DNA of 62,411 bases, from contig CAJXAC010000004.1 of assembly GCA_913050035.1 (NCBI GenBank), positions 1-62,411 on the forward strand, written 5' to 3'. Positions 9,609 to 17,990 of this stretch are shown here, piece after piece (position 1 is the stretch's first letter; each line of letters begins with the position of its first letter). This stretch comes from an uncultured Gammaproteobacteria bacterium. Lineage in GTDB: Bacteria; Pseudomonadota; Gammaproteobacteria; Pseudomonadales; Azotimanducaceae. Made by a program: the position numbers and the translations under genes. The notes under the pieces were generated by a model, which saw nothing but the letters and a program-made list of their open reading frames with translations, did no database searches and was not told the origin of the DNA.

Positions 9609-9628
9609 CACCCAAAAACAGGATTCGC
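9609..9628 (-). promoter_or_regulatory. Weak copy of the recurrent element upstream of the GH32 gene
   Basis: Minus strand reads gcgaatcctgtttttgggtg and continues gca rather than aa, so it is a poorer match. Orientation and distance (75 bp to GTG 9534) fit the other sites. Confidence 0.25.
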
Positions 9629-9643
9629 CGCCACTATGATGAT

Positions 9644-9662
9644 GCGCATAAATGGGGGAATT
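9644..9662 (+). promoter_or_regulatory. Recurrent TGGGKGAA element upstream of enoyl-CoA hydratase
   Basis: Reads gcgcataaatgggggaatt, in the same orientation as the hydratase gene and 82 bp before its ATG. With the weaker site at 9609-9628 on the other strand it forms a back-to-back pair between divergent genes. Confidence 0.45.
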
Positions 9663-9743
9663 ACGGTCAGCCCGGCTACTGCCGAGCGAATCAATCATAT
9701 ATCTTGCTGAAAATGATGCAGAGATAACACGGGAGGACGGCCC

Positions 9744-10589
9744 ATGACTGTAGCCTACGAAGAAGTCAACTATGCAGTTGAGGACGGTGTAGCAACCATA
9801 ACCATCAATAGGCCTGACCAGCTAAATGCGCTCACTGATCTAACGCAGGCCGAAATTCGTCACGCCTTGGGCCAATCAGAGAGTAATCCAGACGTAGTGG
9901 GCACAGTACTTACGGGGGCAGGTCGCGGATTCTGCTCTGGCGTCGACATGAACGCCTTAGGCGGGATGAGCGAAGCCGGTAAAAGACTAGGTAACAGCTA
10001 CGAACACCTTCAAGCTGACCCCGGAAACCCCGATAACGACCCCAATTACCAATCGTCGCCTACTTACTTTCTTGGCCTCAGAAAGCCACTTATCGCTGCC
10101 ATTAACGGCGCTGCTGCCGGATTGGGATTCAGCTACGCAACCTTCTGCGATATGCGCTTTATGGACAAAAGCGCAAAAATCGTCACCTCCTTTGCGCCAC
10201 GAGGCCTTATCGCGGAACACGGCACAAGCTGGATGCTGCCCAAACTGGTTGGCCCCTCCAATGCTCTGGACATGAACTGGAGCTCGCGCAAAATTAATGG
10301 CGAGGAGGCATTTCGCCTCGGCTACGCGAACAGACTATGCGAGGACGGAGACTGCGTTAGCGAGGCTCAAGCATATCTTAGGGAGATTGCACAAACCTCG
10401 GCGCCAATGTCCATAATGATGATGAAGCGACAAATCTATAAGCATCTGAGTAAGGAGCTTGGAGAGGCTATGAGCGAGTCTACCGTTTGGATGGACGAGA
10501 GTCTGGCCCGCAACGATTTCAAAGAAGGAGTCGCATCGTTTGTCGAGCGCCGGCCGCCGAACTTCGAAAAAATTAACGTCTCCGAGTAA
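9744..10589 (+). CDS. Enoyl-CoA hydratase/isomerase family protein
   Basis: 281 residues of the crotonase fold: VATITINRPDQLNALTD at the N-terminus, the first oxyanion-hole segment GRGFCSGVDMNALGG and the second KPLIAAINGAAAGLGFSYATFCD. Such enzymes hydrate, isomerise or cleave acyl-CoA thioesters. The catalytic Glu pair of classical hydratases is not obvious at the third motif (ARGLIAEHGTSWMLPKLVG), which retains one Glu-His; this pattern is common in isomerase-like members. ATG 9744 is preceded by GGGAGG. It sits alone among sugar genes, so it may act on a CoA-linked intermediate formed by PhyH enzymes. Confidence 0.85.
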   Translation: MTVAYEEVNYAVEDGVATITINRPDQLNALTDLTQAEIRHALGQSESNPDVVGTVLTGAGRGFCSGVDMNALGGMSEAGKRLGNSYEHLQADPGNPDNDPNYQSSPTYFLGLRKPLIAAINGAAAGLGFSYATFCDMRFMDKSAKIVTSFAPRGLIAEHGTSWMLPKLVGPSNALDMNWSSRKINGEEAFRLGYANRLCEDGDCVSEAQAYLREIAQTSAPMSIMMMKRQIYKHLSKELGEAMSESTVWMDESLARNDFKEGVASFVERRPPNFEKINVSE

Positions 10590-10807
10590 ACTGACGAGCG
10601 CCTGGACCAAGATGGCCGAGTGGAGCTAAATTCTTGCGCTACGAGCATGGATCTTGTCATGCTCAAACAAACCACCGACGCAACAGCTGCGGCAGTGCTT
10701 TTAATGAGGTGAAGCCCCATGCCTCACATGTCGCCAACAAGTGCAACGGTCACCTCTAGAACTAAAGCGACGTAAGCAAACGTTATGAACCGAAAGATAG
10801 CGGAAAA

Positions 10808-11722
10808 ATGAACGAGGAAGAGCAATATCTTTTTGATCTGCGCGGCTTCGTTGTTGTCAGAAATGCTTTGACACCCGCGCAGATCAACGATTTGTCGCAG
10901 CGACTGGATGCGCATCACGGCAAAAATAAGACCCCAATATTAGGCTCGGATCGAACCGTTTTAGGTAATCACGCCGACGACGCCTGGTCGGCACCCTCGC
11001 TACTGGAGTTGGGAGGCTCATATCTTGACCTGATAGATCTACCTGCCATAAAGCCATATCTCACCAAGCTACTAGGAGACCACTACCGCCTCGACCATGA
11101 CTACGCAAAGATCGACAGCAAAATGCCCGATCGGGAGAAAACCCTATATCTGCATGGCGGTGGACAGGGCGCGGGCGGGCCGGCAGATCTGGTGGGCCCT
11201 AGCGATGGCGGACAGTGCTTTTACCGCTATAGCAACGGCAGATTTTTTAACGGTTTGGTGGCCGTAGCTTTTGAGCTTGACGACGTTCAAGCCAGCGACG
11301 GTGGCTTCGCCTGTGTACCCGGGAGTCACAAATCCAATATCGGACTTCCCAAAGTCTGGCGACACAGCAAAACTCAAGCTGAACTACCAGACTTTGTGCA
11401 GCGCATAGCCGCGTCTGCGGGCGACGCTATTATTTTCACCGAAGCGTGCGCCCACGGCACGGTTCCCTGGGAGGGCCCACCGAGCCGCGAACGCAGAACC
11501 CTGTTTTATAAGTATTGTCCCCACGCGGTCGCCTGGAGCCCCTGTTATTACAATGCCAACAATTATCCTGAACTGACCGACGAACAGCGCCAGTTGCTTA
11601 TGCCGCCCAGCGCCTATGGACCGCATGCAGCCACACAGCACATCTGGCAAAGAGCGCAGGATGAACAGCTCGAGCTGCAGCGATTACGCGCAGAACTCGC
11701 CAAAACCCGCACTGCAGACTAG
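10808..11722 (+). CDS. PhyH-family protein with HxG in place of the HxD iron motif
   Basis: 304 residues. The PhyH fold is recognisable (LRGFVVVRNALTPAQI, PGSHKSNIGLP, distal H216 in EACAHGTVPW, basic RERR after it). At the position of the first iron ligands the sequence is H116-G-G118 in LYLHGGGQG, so the carboxylate ligand is replaced by Gly. In known Fe/2OG halogenases (SyrB2 HxA, WelO5 HxG) this substitution opens a site for chloride; in other PhyH relatives it may simply mark a divergent or inactive enzyme. A further Asp or Glu elsewhere could also substitute. It is followed 66 bp later by the glycerol dehydrogenase-like gene. Confidence 0.75.
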   Translation: MNEEEQYLFDLRGFVVVRNALTPAQINDLSQRLDAHHGKNKTPILGSDRTVLGNHADDAWSAPSLLELGGSYLDLIDLPAIKPYLTKLLGDHYRLDHDYAKIDSKMPDREKTLYLHGGGQGAGGPADLVGPSDGGQCFYRYSNGRFFNGLVAVAFELDDVQASDGGFACVPGSHKSNIGLPKVWRHSKTQAELPDFVQRIAASAGDAIIFTEACAHGTVPWEGPPSRERRTLFYKYCPHAVAWSPCYYNANNYPELTDEQRQLLMPPSAYGPHAATQHIWQRAQDEQLELQRLRAELAKTRTAD

Positions 11723-11788
11723 CGCGCATTCAAAAATATCATGACTATTAAAATCCACCGCCCGCAGAGCAAAAAATAGGCCGTTAGC

Positions 11789-12976
11789 ATGAGCAACCAA
11801 CCCTATCTCCCCGCAAAAATTTTTAACAACCGCAGCAACACAACGCCAAGAGTGATGGTTGCGCCGCAGCGTTATATTCAGGGGCCCGGGGTGATCGACC
11901 AGTTAGATATTTACCTCTCTCTGCTCACCGTTCGCAAAGTTGGAATACTCGCATCGCAACGTGGTCAAGCCGCCGAAGGAAAACGTATTTCCGAGACGCT
12001 ACACAAAAGTAATATTGAATCAGTGGCAGCACTCTTCACGGGTGAATGTTCATTGGCTGAAATCGAAGCACATGCCGCAACACTTGCAGAGCAAAATATA
12101 GATTGTCTTGTTGCAGTCGGCGGCGGCAAGCCAGTCGATGCAGGCAAGAGTATTGCCTACCGACTAAATGTCCCGGTTGTGATCGTGCCTACTCTCGCAT
12201 CCAATGATGCACCTTGCTCAGCACTGTCAGTGCTATATACGCCCGAAGGCTCAAACGACGGTGTCGAGTTTTACCCAAGCAATCCCGCAATAGTAATCGT
12301 CGATACCGAGATAATCGCTTCAGCGGGTGAGCGTTACCTGGTAGCAGGAATGGGCGACGCTCTGGCTACATGGTACGAGGCTAGAGTTTGTCTTAACAAT
12401 CCCAAGGCCTTAACTCCGCTCGGTGCGAGACCAACACTTGCTTCCTGCGCAATAGCGGAGGTATGCGCTCGTACCTTGTTTGAATATGGCAAATCCGCCA
12501 GCCAAGCTGTGGCAGCCAATGTTTGCGATGACTCTCTGGAGCGCGTAGTCGAGGCCAACACGCTACTCAGTGGCATCGGCTTTGAAAGCGGCGGTCTTGC
12601 CCTGGCTCACCCTTTGGCTCTGGCATTTACCCAAATTGACGCCATACACCATAAATATTTGCACGGAGAAATGGTTGCCATGGGAACAGCTATTCAACTG
12701 GCGCTGGAAAGATCCAATGAAGCAGAGAAGGTGGCACGCTTTTTTGCTCAAATTGGTCTACCAATACACATGGCCCAACTGTCCTTGTCTCTGGACGATG
12801 AGGAATCCGTCAATATCATTATTGAATCTGCATTAAAAAATAAAAATGCCCATCACATGCCGACAGCGGTTACTGCGCATTCATTACGCGATGCCATGCT
12901 CGGCGCGAACGCCTTAGGGGAAAAAGTGGCGAATGAAATTGGCGACGACGCATACCGGCGCCTGCACGAGCATTAG
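11789..12976 (+). CDS. gldA: Glycerol dehydrogenase-like iron/zinc alcohol dehydrogenase
   Basis: 395 residues. The GldA pattern is clear: VMVAPQRYIQGPGVIDQL at the N-terminus, NAD-binding VGGGKPVDAGKS, PTLASNDAPCSALSVLYTPEG, and metal ligands in GMGDALATWYEA (Asp), LALAHPL (His) and YLHGEMVAMG (His). It would oxidise a polyol such as glycerol to dihydroxyacetone with NAD. The first 22 residues exceed the usual length; ATG 11855 is an alternative start that gives the standard N-terminus. It probably shares a transcript with the preceding PhyH gene. A modified polyol substrate is possible in this context. Confidence 0.85.
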   Translation: MSNQPYLPAKIFNNRSNTTPRVMVAPQRYIQGPGVIDQLDIYLSLLTVRKVGILASQRGQAAEGKRISETLHKSNIESVAALFTGECSLAEIEAHAATLAEQNIDCLVAVGGGKPVDAGKSIAYRLNVPVVIVPTLASNDAPCSALSVLYTPEGSNDGVEFYPSNPAIVIVDTEIIASAGERYLVAGMGDALATWYEARVCLNNPKALTPLGARPTLASCAIAEVCARTLFEYGKSASQAVAANVCDDSLERVVEANTLLSGIGFESGGLALAHPLALAFTQIDAIHHKYLHGEMVAMGTAIQLALERSNEAEKVARFFAQIGLPIHMAQLSLSLDDEESVNIIIESALKNKNAHHMPTAVTAHSLRDAMLGANALGEKVANEIGDDAYRRLHEH

Positions 12977-13066
12977 TGATAGCAAAAAACTATCTACACC
13001 GACAGCGTCTACCCCAAATAGGACTCGATTCAGAAAGCCCATCAAGAGCGGATTGACGCGAAAAAC

Positions 13067-13960
13067 CTAGACAACAGTCTCTCTAAAAAATGCTGCAATT
13101 TTGTCGATCGCAGCTAGCGCCTCTGGAAGCTGGGTGAAAACCTGAAAATCATGGAACGCGTTATCGAATACCTCGATACGGCTATCAACCCCAGCTGCAA
13201 GCGCACGTTTATGAAGCTGGATCGAGTCATCGCGCAAAGGTTCATCCTCGGCAACCTGAAGCAACAGCGGCGGCAAGCCCTTATGGTCACCAAACAAAGG
13301 CGACACACCGACCGTGTCTAAGGGGAAACCCCCTGCATAGCTTTTCATGGCGTTTTGAAATTCGGCGCGCCGCTCGCCATAACTTTCACCACTAGCGGTG
13401 CCATCTAACCAGGGCGACAACAGCGCTGCAGCACCGCCAACGGCCAAACCCCTTTCCTTTAGCGTTAACATACAGGCTAAGGCCAGACCCCCTCCTGCGG
13501 AATCACCGACTAAGAGGATCCGCTCAGATGCAATATTACGGCTTAGTTCCATGAAGGCAGATACCGCATCGTCAAGCGCAGCTGGATAGGTATATTCGGG
13601 CACTAGGCGATAGTCGAGCCCGTATACCGGAATTCCACAGGCCAGCGCCAGATGAGCCATAAACGAGTTATATCCGTTAAGAGAGCCGACTCGATAACCA
13701 CCACCGTGAAAAAAAAGCACAACGTAATCTGATGCTTCGGGCGGCGCGCACTTTCTCGCCGGCCGGCCAGCCAAGACAAAATCCTCTAATACAATTTGTG
13801 CAGGAATCTTCAATGGGGCCATAAAAGCATCCAGATTCGCCCGCTCTTCAGCCGTACTCATTTTGCCTTTACTCGCAGTCTTCTGAGCACCTTGCGCGTT
13901 TATGCCCGCAAGAAATTTGCGCATCTCCTGACTGATCATCGACTGCTCTGATTTAACCAT
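13067..13960 (-). CDS. Alpha/beta hydrolase (hormone-sensitive lipase family)
   Basis: 297 residues. The HSL-family oxyanion motif HGGG (85-88), nucleophile GDSAGG (S154), a late Asp in AEDEPLRDD and His in NAFHDFQ complete the triad. It would hydrolyse short acyl esters in the cytoplasm; there is no signal peptide. It begins 14 bp after the stop of the transposase-derived gene on the same strand, so the two are likely co-transcribed. Useful for removing acetyl or similar groups from an imported glycoside (inference). Confidence 0.85.
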   Translation of the reverse strand: MVKSEQSMISQEMRKFLAGINAQGAQKTASKGKMSTAEERANLDAFMAPLKIPAQIVLEDFVLAGRPARKCAPPEASDYVVLFFHGGGYRVGSLNGYNSFMAHLALACGIPVYGLDYRLVPEYTYPAALDDAVSAFMELSRNIASERILLVGDSAGGGLALACMLTLKERGLAVGGAAALLSPWLDGTASGESYGERRAEFQNAMKSYAGGFPLDTVGVSPLFGDHKGLPPLLLQVAEDEPLRDDSIQLHKRALAAGVDSRIEVFDNAFHDFQVFTQLPEALAAIDKIAAFFRETVV

Positions 13961-13974
13961 GAAGCACTGAAACG

Positions 13975-15174
13975 CTATCGCGACACGGCTGCCGGCCCAC
14001 GCCCTGGGAGCAAGTAGGTTCTCTGTATTTGTCCATCGTGGGGGCTTTGGGTAAATATTTGATCGATAGGCAACTCAACACCCCTCACCGAAACTTCATA
14101 ACCAATAACAGCCTCAAGAAGCGTCATCAGTAACTGCAAACGTTTGTAGCTCAGCACTCGGAAATTTTCTGGATTGAAGCTCTCGCGCAGCGCCCGATGC
14201 ATTGCCAAAACATCCTGTAAAGACAGAAAAGAATCTACTAGCCCCATAAGCGCTTTGCGTGAGCGCAAATCAGTTTCGGTCGTAAGAAACGGCGTCGCTT
14301 GCTCTTCGAGGATCGAACTCTTAGTCCGCAGCGCAATAAAATTTACCGAGCGCCCCGAAGAGGGAATTTTTACCGAGGCACAACCTGCATGAACAAATAG
14401 GTCGAGATCGGTTTGTGTCGAACCGAGAACGCCTACAGGAACTAGCTTGTACAAAATTTTGCCATAGCGGGTCTCTACTCGATCGAGCATTTCCCCGATA
14501 GAAAAGCACTCGTTACGCACACGCACGGGCATATCGTGATCGTCGATCATAATCATGTAGTTAATGCCGCTGTCGGCAAAAATCATTTCAGACGTGTCGC
14601 GTGGGATGCTGCGATTATCAAGGAATATAATCCCTCGGTTGGACGTAGCTGCTAACACTTTTTTCACCGAGTTAAATACTTCTACCGCGTCACTGACAAA
14701 TCCTGGGACCTCATGCGACCAAACGTGCGTAAGTAACGGGAAGTAGGTTTTGGACTCCGGGTCGCTAGCGATAATTTCGCAAACTTTGAAGCCCGCGCTC
14801 GCGCTCTCCTCCGCGCTCGGCAAAAACTCAATTTTACGAGCAAATTTTTTGTGCAGCTCGGAGAGATGAACAATTAAGCGCGTTTGCCCGCTAACTTTTT
14901 CGCTGCCAATCTTCAGCAATCGATCAGATATATTGTTTACTAGCTCCACATCATAGAGATTTCGCGAAAGGCGTTTGTGGGTAGCGTGCAGGCTAATGCT
15001 TTCGTCTAAGCCTCTGGCAATCTCCGTTAAGTTCACCGAGCGCGATACGCTAATACCCTTGAGCATGCTGTGCACAAATTTGCGCTCCACCTTGCCTAAT
15101 GGTTGAGCGAGAGAATCAGCACAGAGTCGATCCGCAAAATCACTTAGACTTACTTTTTGATGCTTATTAACCAC
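13975..15174 (-). CDS. Transposase-derived (IS4-like DDE) protein, probably domesticated
   Basis: 399 residues. The N-terminus has the DNA-binding pattern of IS4-like DDE transposases (ERKFVHSMLKGISVSRSVN followed by EIARGL and HATHKRLSRNL). The RNase H-like core follows: RLIVHLSELHKKFARKIEFL, where the first catalytic Asp is expected but His stands, then GIIFLDNRSIPRD with a plausible second Asp. The C-terminus (LHRALRE-like AMHRALRESFNPENFRVLSYKR split across 348-370) matches the usual transposase end. No inverted repeats or target duplication are visible around it, and it is followed in operon by an intact esterase. The missing Asp suggests it no longer transposes and may act as a DNA-binding protein. 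Family assignment is from memory of the pattern only. Confidence 0.6.
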   Translation of the reverse strand: MVNKHQKVSLSDFADRLCADSLAQPLGKVERKFVHSMLKGISVSRSVNLTEIARGLDESISLHATHKRLSRNLYDVELVNNISDRLLKIGSEKVSGQTRLIVHLSELHKKFARKIEFLPSAEESASAGFKVCEIIASDPESKTYFPLLTHVWSHEVPGFVSDAVEVFNSVKKVLAATSNRGIIFLDNRSIPRDTSEMIFADSGINYMIMIDDHDMPVRVRNECFSIGEMLDRVETRYGKILYKLVPVGVLGSTQTDLDLFVHAGCASVKIPSSGRSVNFIALRTKSSILEEQATPFLTTETDLRSRKALMGLVDSFLSLQDVLAMHRALRESFNPENFRVLSYKRLQLLMTLLEAVIGYEVSVRGVELPIDQIFTQSPHDGQIQRTYLLPGRGPAAVSR

Positions 15175-15342
15175 AAATTATCTCCCAGATTTATCGAAGA
15201 TATCTAGCAAGTTGTAACTGTTCTATTCATCCTTACTCGCGTGGAAGACCCCTCGATCTAACTCTGCAGAAGTCCGCAAAACTCACCGAAACCGAGTGTA
15301 AAGATCGGTTAAATATTCGAGCAAAGATACACAACCGCACCA

Positions 15343-15361
15343 AATTCACCCAAAACTAGCG
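15343..15361 (-). promoter_or_regulatory. Recurrent TGGGKGAA element upstream of the transposase-derived gene
   Basis: Minus strand reads cgctagttttgggtgaatt. It points to the gene starting at 15174, 168 bp away, the longest spacing of the set, and overlaps the stop codon of the gene at 15356-15988. Confidence 0.35.
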
Positions 15362-15988
15362 AGCGTTTAATCCGCATAGGCTAATGAACTGATTCTTTTG
15401 ATCCTCGTTCATCGCAGGAAAATCGGGTACACCCAATTCCGTAGTGGGCCAATTCTGGAATTCTGGGGACGGCATTTGCATACTCGCGGCAATATTGTGA
15501 AGACCACCGCCTGCCTCTACCCCGTGGCTAAGCGCAACAATTATAGGCTTCGGCCACACCGGCGCCGGGACACCACCCATATCAGGCTTATAACCGAGGT
15601 AGGTTTCCATATGAGCAACCAATTGAGCTTCGTCTTCGCCTCGCTGCTTCTGACCGGCACTGCCGTAAAGAGTGCGAGACTGGTTACACAGATAAGCCCA
15701 GCGCAACTTGGCGTGAAAACCTGGGATGCTCAAGCATTGTTCAGAGACGCCATCGCCGCCTGAGATAACACCTTGGTGAACCATAAAATGGTAACCCGCG
15801 ATCGGTCGATCTTTACTCAAAAACCGATCGGGCGCGTGAGTGTAAATTTCACTAAACGCCCAAGAAAGATCTTCGGGCAGGTCTGCAGATTGCAGAATCT
15901 TGATGCCATACTCCGCGCAAGCTTGGCACCAAGCTAGTGAACCGAATTCGCCGACTGGCTCTAATGTGTTTACATCTATATCGAACAT
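15356..15988 (-). CDS. Protein of unknown function
   Basis: About 210 residues, not recognised. No signal peptide, no membrane segment. Conserved-looking features are a Cys-rich start (AWCQACAEYG), a His-containing AGYHFMVHQGVISGGDG stretch, PAPVWPKPIIVALSHGVEAGGG and a C-terminal FISLCGLNA. The balanced composition and good distance to a regulatory-type element suggest a real cytosolic enzyme or binding protein. The start is ATG 15988 (the frame has TTG 15994 just before) with GGGGGA 7 nt upstream. It is divergent from the ADP-ribosylglycohydrolase-fold gene at 16253. Confidence 0.6.
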   Translation of the reverse strand: MFDIDVNTLEPVGEFGSLAWCQACAEYGIKILQSADLPEDLSWAFSEIYTHAPDRFLSKDRPIAGYHFMVHQGVISGGDGVSEQCLSIPGFHAKLRWAYLCNQSRTLYGSAGQKQRGEDEAQLVAHMETYLGYKPDMGGVPAPVWPKPIIVALSHGVEAGGGLHNIAASMQMPSPEFQNWPTTELGVPDFPAMNEDQKNQFISLCGLNAR

Positions 15989-16053
15989 GTGCAAATCCCC
16001 CGCTCCAGATATTCATCCCCACGCTTCTGTGATTCAAGCAACATCCAGCAATA

Positions 16054-16073
16054 TTCCCCCAAAATTTCTGCGC
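16054..16073 (-). promoter_or_regulatory. Recurrent TGGGKGAA element upstream of the unknown protein
   Basis: Minus strand reads gcgcagaaattttgggggaa, 65 bp before ATG 15988 and pointing toward it. It is the left half of a mirror pair with the site at 16154-16170. Confidence 0.45.
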
Positions 16074-16153
16074 TTGCACTATGTCAGTCTGTTGCGCGGC
16101 ACGATCAAAATCCCCCAACTCATCCCTAACTGCCACTACCGCTATCGAACAAT

Positions 16154-16170
16154 CCGGTTTTGGGTGAAGT
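16154..16170 (+). promoter_or_regulatory. Recurrent TGGGKGAA element upstream of the first ADP-ribosylglycohydrolase-fold gene
   Basis: Reads ccggttttgggtgaagt, in the orientation of the gene at 16253, 82 bp upstream. Right half of the mirror pair in this divergent intergenic region. Confidence 0.45.
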
Positions 16171-16252
16171 AAGAGGCGACTTAGTTGACCCCCCGTATCA
16201 CCATTTCTAGTCTTAGCCCCGCCCTACCTGTAAGTCTCATAAGAACTCATCT

Positions 16253-17869
16253 ATGCACGCACTTGAAAAAACACTGATCAAGACAGAGTTGCGGCAGCGC
16301 AGCGAAGAGGGCTGCGACGTCCAGGAAATTACTCGGAGAGTTACTGAAGCATTTGAAAGCGACGCACCGGATAGAACTTTTCGGGCACTCTACGATGAAC
16401 TGATGGCGCTGCCCGTAGACGATTCATTTCCGCACATCGAGCCATCAACCTTGCCAGAAATTCAGGCCGCGCGTCCGCAACATCGGGGGGATCCTATTAT
16501 TTCCTGTGAGCAGGACACTATCGCTGACCAAATACATGGTGGCTGGCTTGGCAGAGCGGCGGGTTGCTGTCTGGGCAAACCTGTCGAGGGCTGGAGCAAA
16601 GAACGAATCGAAACCTATCTTGCGGACGTCAATGCCTTACCACTCGATAACTACATCCCATTTTCAGAGAACATGATTGCCGGAGCACTCAAACCTAGCA
16701 CACGAGGCAACATAGAGTGCATGGATCGAGACGACGATATGGACTTTACTGTCCTCGGCTTGCTGGCCTTGGAGCGTAAAGGTGCGGCATTAACATCTCG
16801 AACTATTGCAAATACCTGGGGAGCACAGATGCCCTTCGGGCTGACCTACACTGCAGAAAAAGTGGCGTATCGGAATTTCGCCCTGGGCATTTGGCCACCG
16901 CACTCTGCACTCTTTCGCAACCCATTCCGCGAGTGGATCGGCGCCCAAATCCGGGCTGACATCTTCGGTTACGTTATGCCCGGGCAACCTGAGAAAGCCG
17001 CCGAGTTAGCTTTTCGCGACGCGAGCATTTCCCACGATAAGAACGGCATATATGGCGAAATGTTCGTTGCTGCGATGATTGCTGCGGCATTTGGTGCGAG
17101 CGATGCTGAAAGCATTGTGAGTGCGGGCCTGAATGAAATACCCGAAGAGAGCCGGCTCGCTGCTGCTGTCCGCGCAACACAAATATGGTGTCTGGAAGAA
17201 CTATCGGCGAACAAACCAGATTGGCGAAACGTCTGGAGTCAGATCAATAAGCAATACGGCCACTACCACGGTGTTCACACTATTAATAACGCAGCCCTGG
17301 TAGTCCTTGGGGTCTATTTTGGTTTTTCAGATTATGAGCGGGGCATTATTGTTACAACCCTTGCAGGATGGGATACAGACTGCAATGCGGCTAGCGTAGG
17401 TTCGATCCTCGGGGTTAGATTCGGCGCCAAAGCGCTGCCCGAGAAGTGGACCCGCGTACTAAACGACCAACTCATTTCCGCGGTACGCGGAGAGAATACA
17501 AATAACCTATCCAATCTAGCCAAGCGGACACTGGCCGTCGCGCAGACAATCGAAAGCGCCAATACAGAGCAAACCGCCACTACCCTCTCCGGAGATGCGG
17601 CGGGCATCTGGGAATTAGAGACCGGCTGGGGTACGCATTTACTCAATCTCAGCGAGGGAACCGTTTATTTGCTAGATAACAAGCTGGGTCCATATACGAT
17701 CACAGCCAGTTCTTTTAGCGCCGGCGAATTGACTTTTAGTTTTGCAATCGACAAAGGCGATTGGGACTTTTCCGTCGATTTTGAGGGCAGACTCGACGGC
17801 GACACTATCGACGGTTCCTACTACCCCGGTATCGTACCGGTGAAGGGTAGGCGTCAATCGCACGCTTAG
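16253..17869 (+). CDS. ADP-ribosylglycohydrolase-fold protein with C-terminal beta domain
   Basis: 538 residues. After a ~75-residue unassigned front, the ARH/DraG fold runs from GGWLGRAAGCCLGKPVEGW to GWDTDCNAASVGSILGVRFG, with metal-binding acidic motifs MDRDDDMDFT and GWDTDCN. The last ~100 residues (IWELETGWGTHLLNLSEG onward) look like a small beta barrel that ends in YYPGIVPVKG. ARH enzymes remove ADP-ribose from proteins, but in carbohydrate islands related proteins are thought to cleave other N- or O-ribosides; the substrate here is unknown. The start has only a weak ribosome site (AAGAA). It is a distant paralogue of the gene at 40286. Confidence 0.8.
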   Translation: MHALEKTLIKTELRQRSEEGCDVQEITRRVTEAFESDAPDRTFRALYDELMALPVDDSFPHIEPSTLPEIQAARPQHRGDPIISCEQDTIADQIHGGWLGRAAGCCLGKPVEGWSKERIETYLADVNALPLDNYIPFSENMIAGALKPSTRGNIECMDRDDDMDFTVLGLLALERKGAALTSRTIANTWGAQMPFGLTYTAEKVAYRNFALGIWPPHSALFRNPFREWIGAQIRADIFGYVMPGQPEKAAELAFRDASISHDKNGIYGEMFVAAMIAAAFGASDAESIVSAGLNEIPEESRLAAAVRATQIWCLEELSANKPDWRNVWSQINKQYGHYHGVHTINNAALVVLGVYFGFSDYERGIIVTTLAGWDTDCNAASVGSILGVRFGAKALPEKWTRVLNDQLISAVRGENTNNLSNLAKRTLAVAQTIESANTEQTATTLSGDAAGIWELETGWGTHLLNLSEGTVYLLDNKLGPYTITASSFSAGELTFSFAIDKGDWDFSVDFEGRLDGDTIDGSYYPGIVPVKGRRQSHA

Positions 17870-17990
17870 CAGGTCATACAACACCTAATGCGCAATCATC
17901 TAAAATTAGACCGCCACAGTGTCGGGAACAGCACCATCACACAGTGCCGTTTAGGCCGAGCCTCAACGAGACCAAAAAAGGGAGTTAGTT

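Noticed and set aside
10680-10712. gcggcagtgcttttaatgaggtgaag upstream of the H-x-G PhyH gene (split mention: core ttaatgaggtgaag).
   Set aside because: Only a partial match (AGGTGAA rather than GGGTGAA); mentioned as weak, not annotated as a site.
13975-15174. Possible complete insertion sequence.
   Set aside because: No inverted repeats or target duplications were found at the ends, and the first catalytic Asp appears missing.
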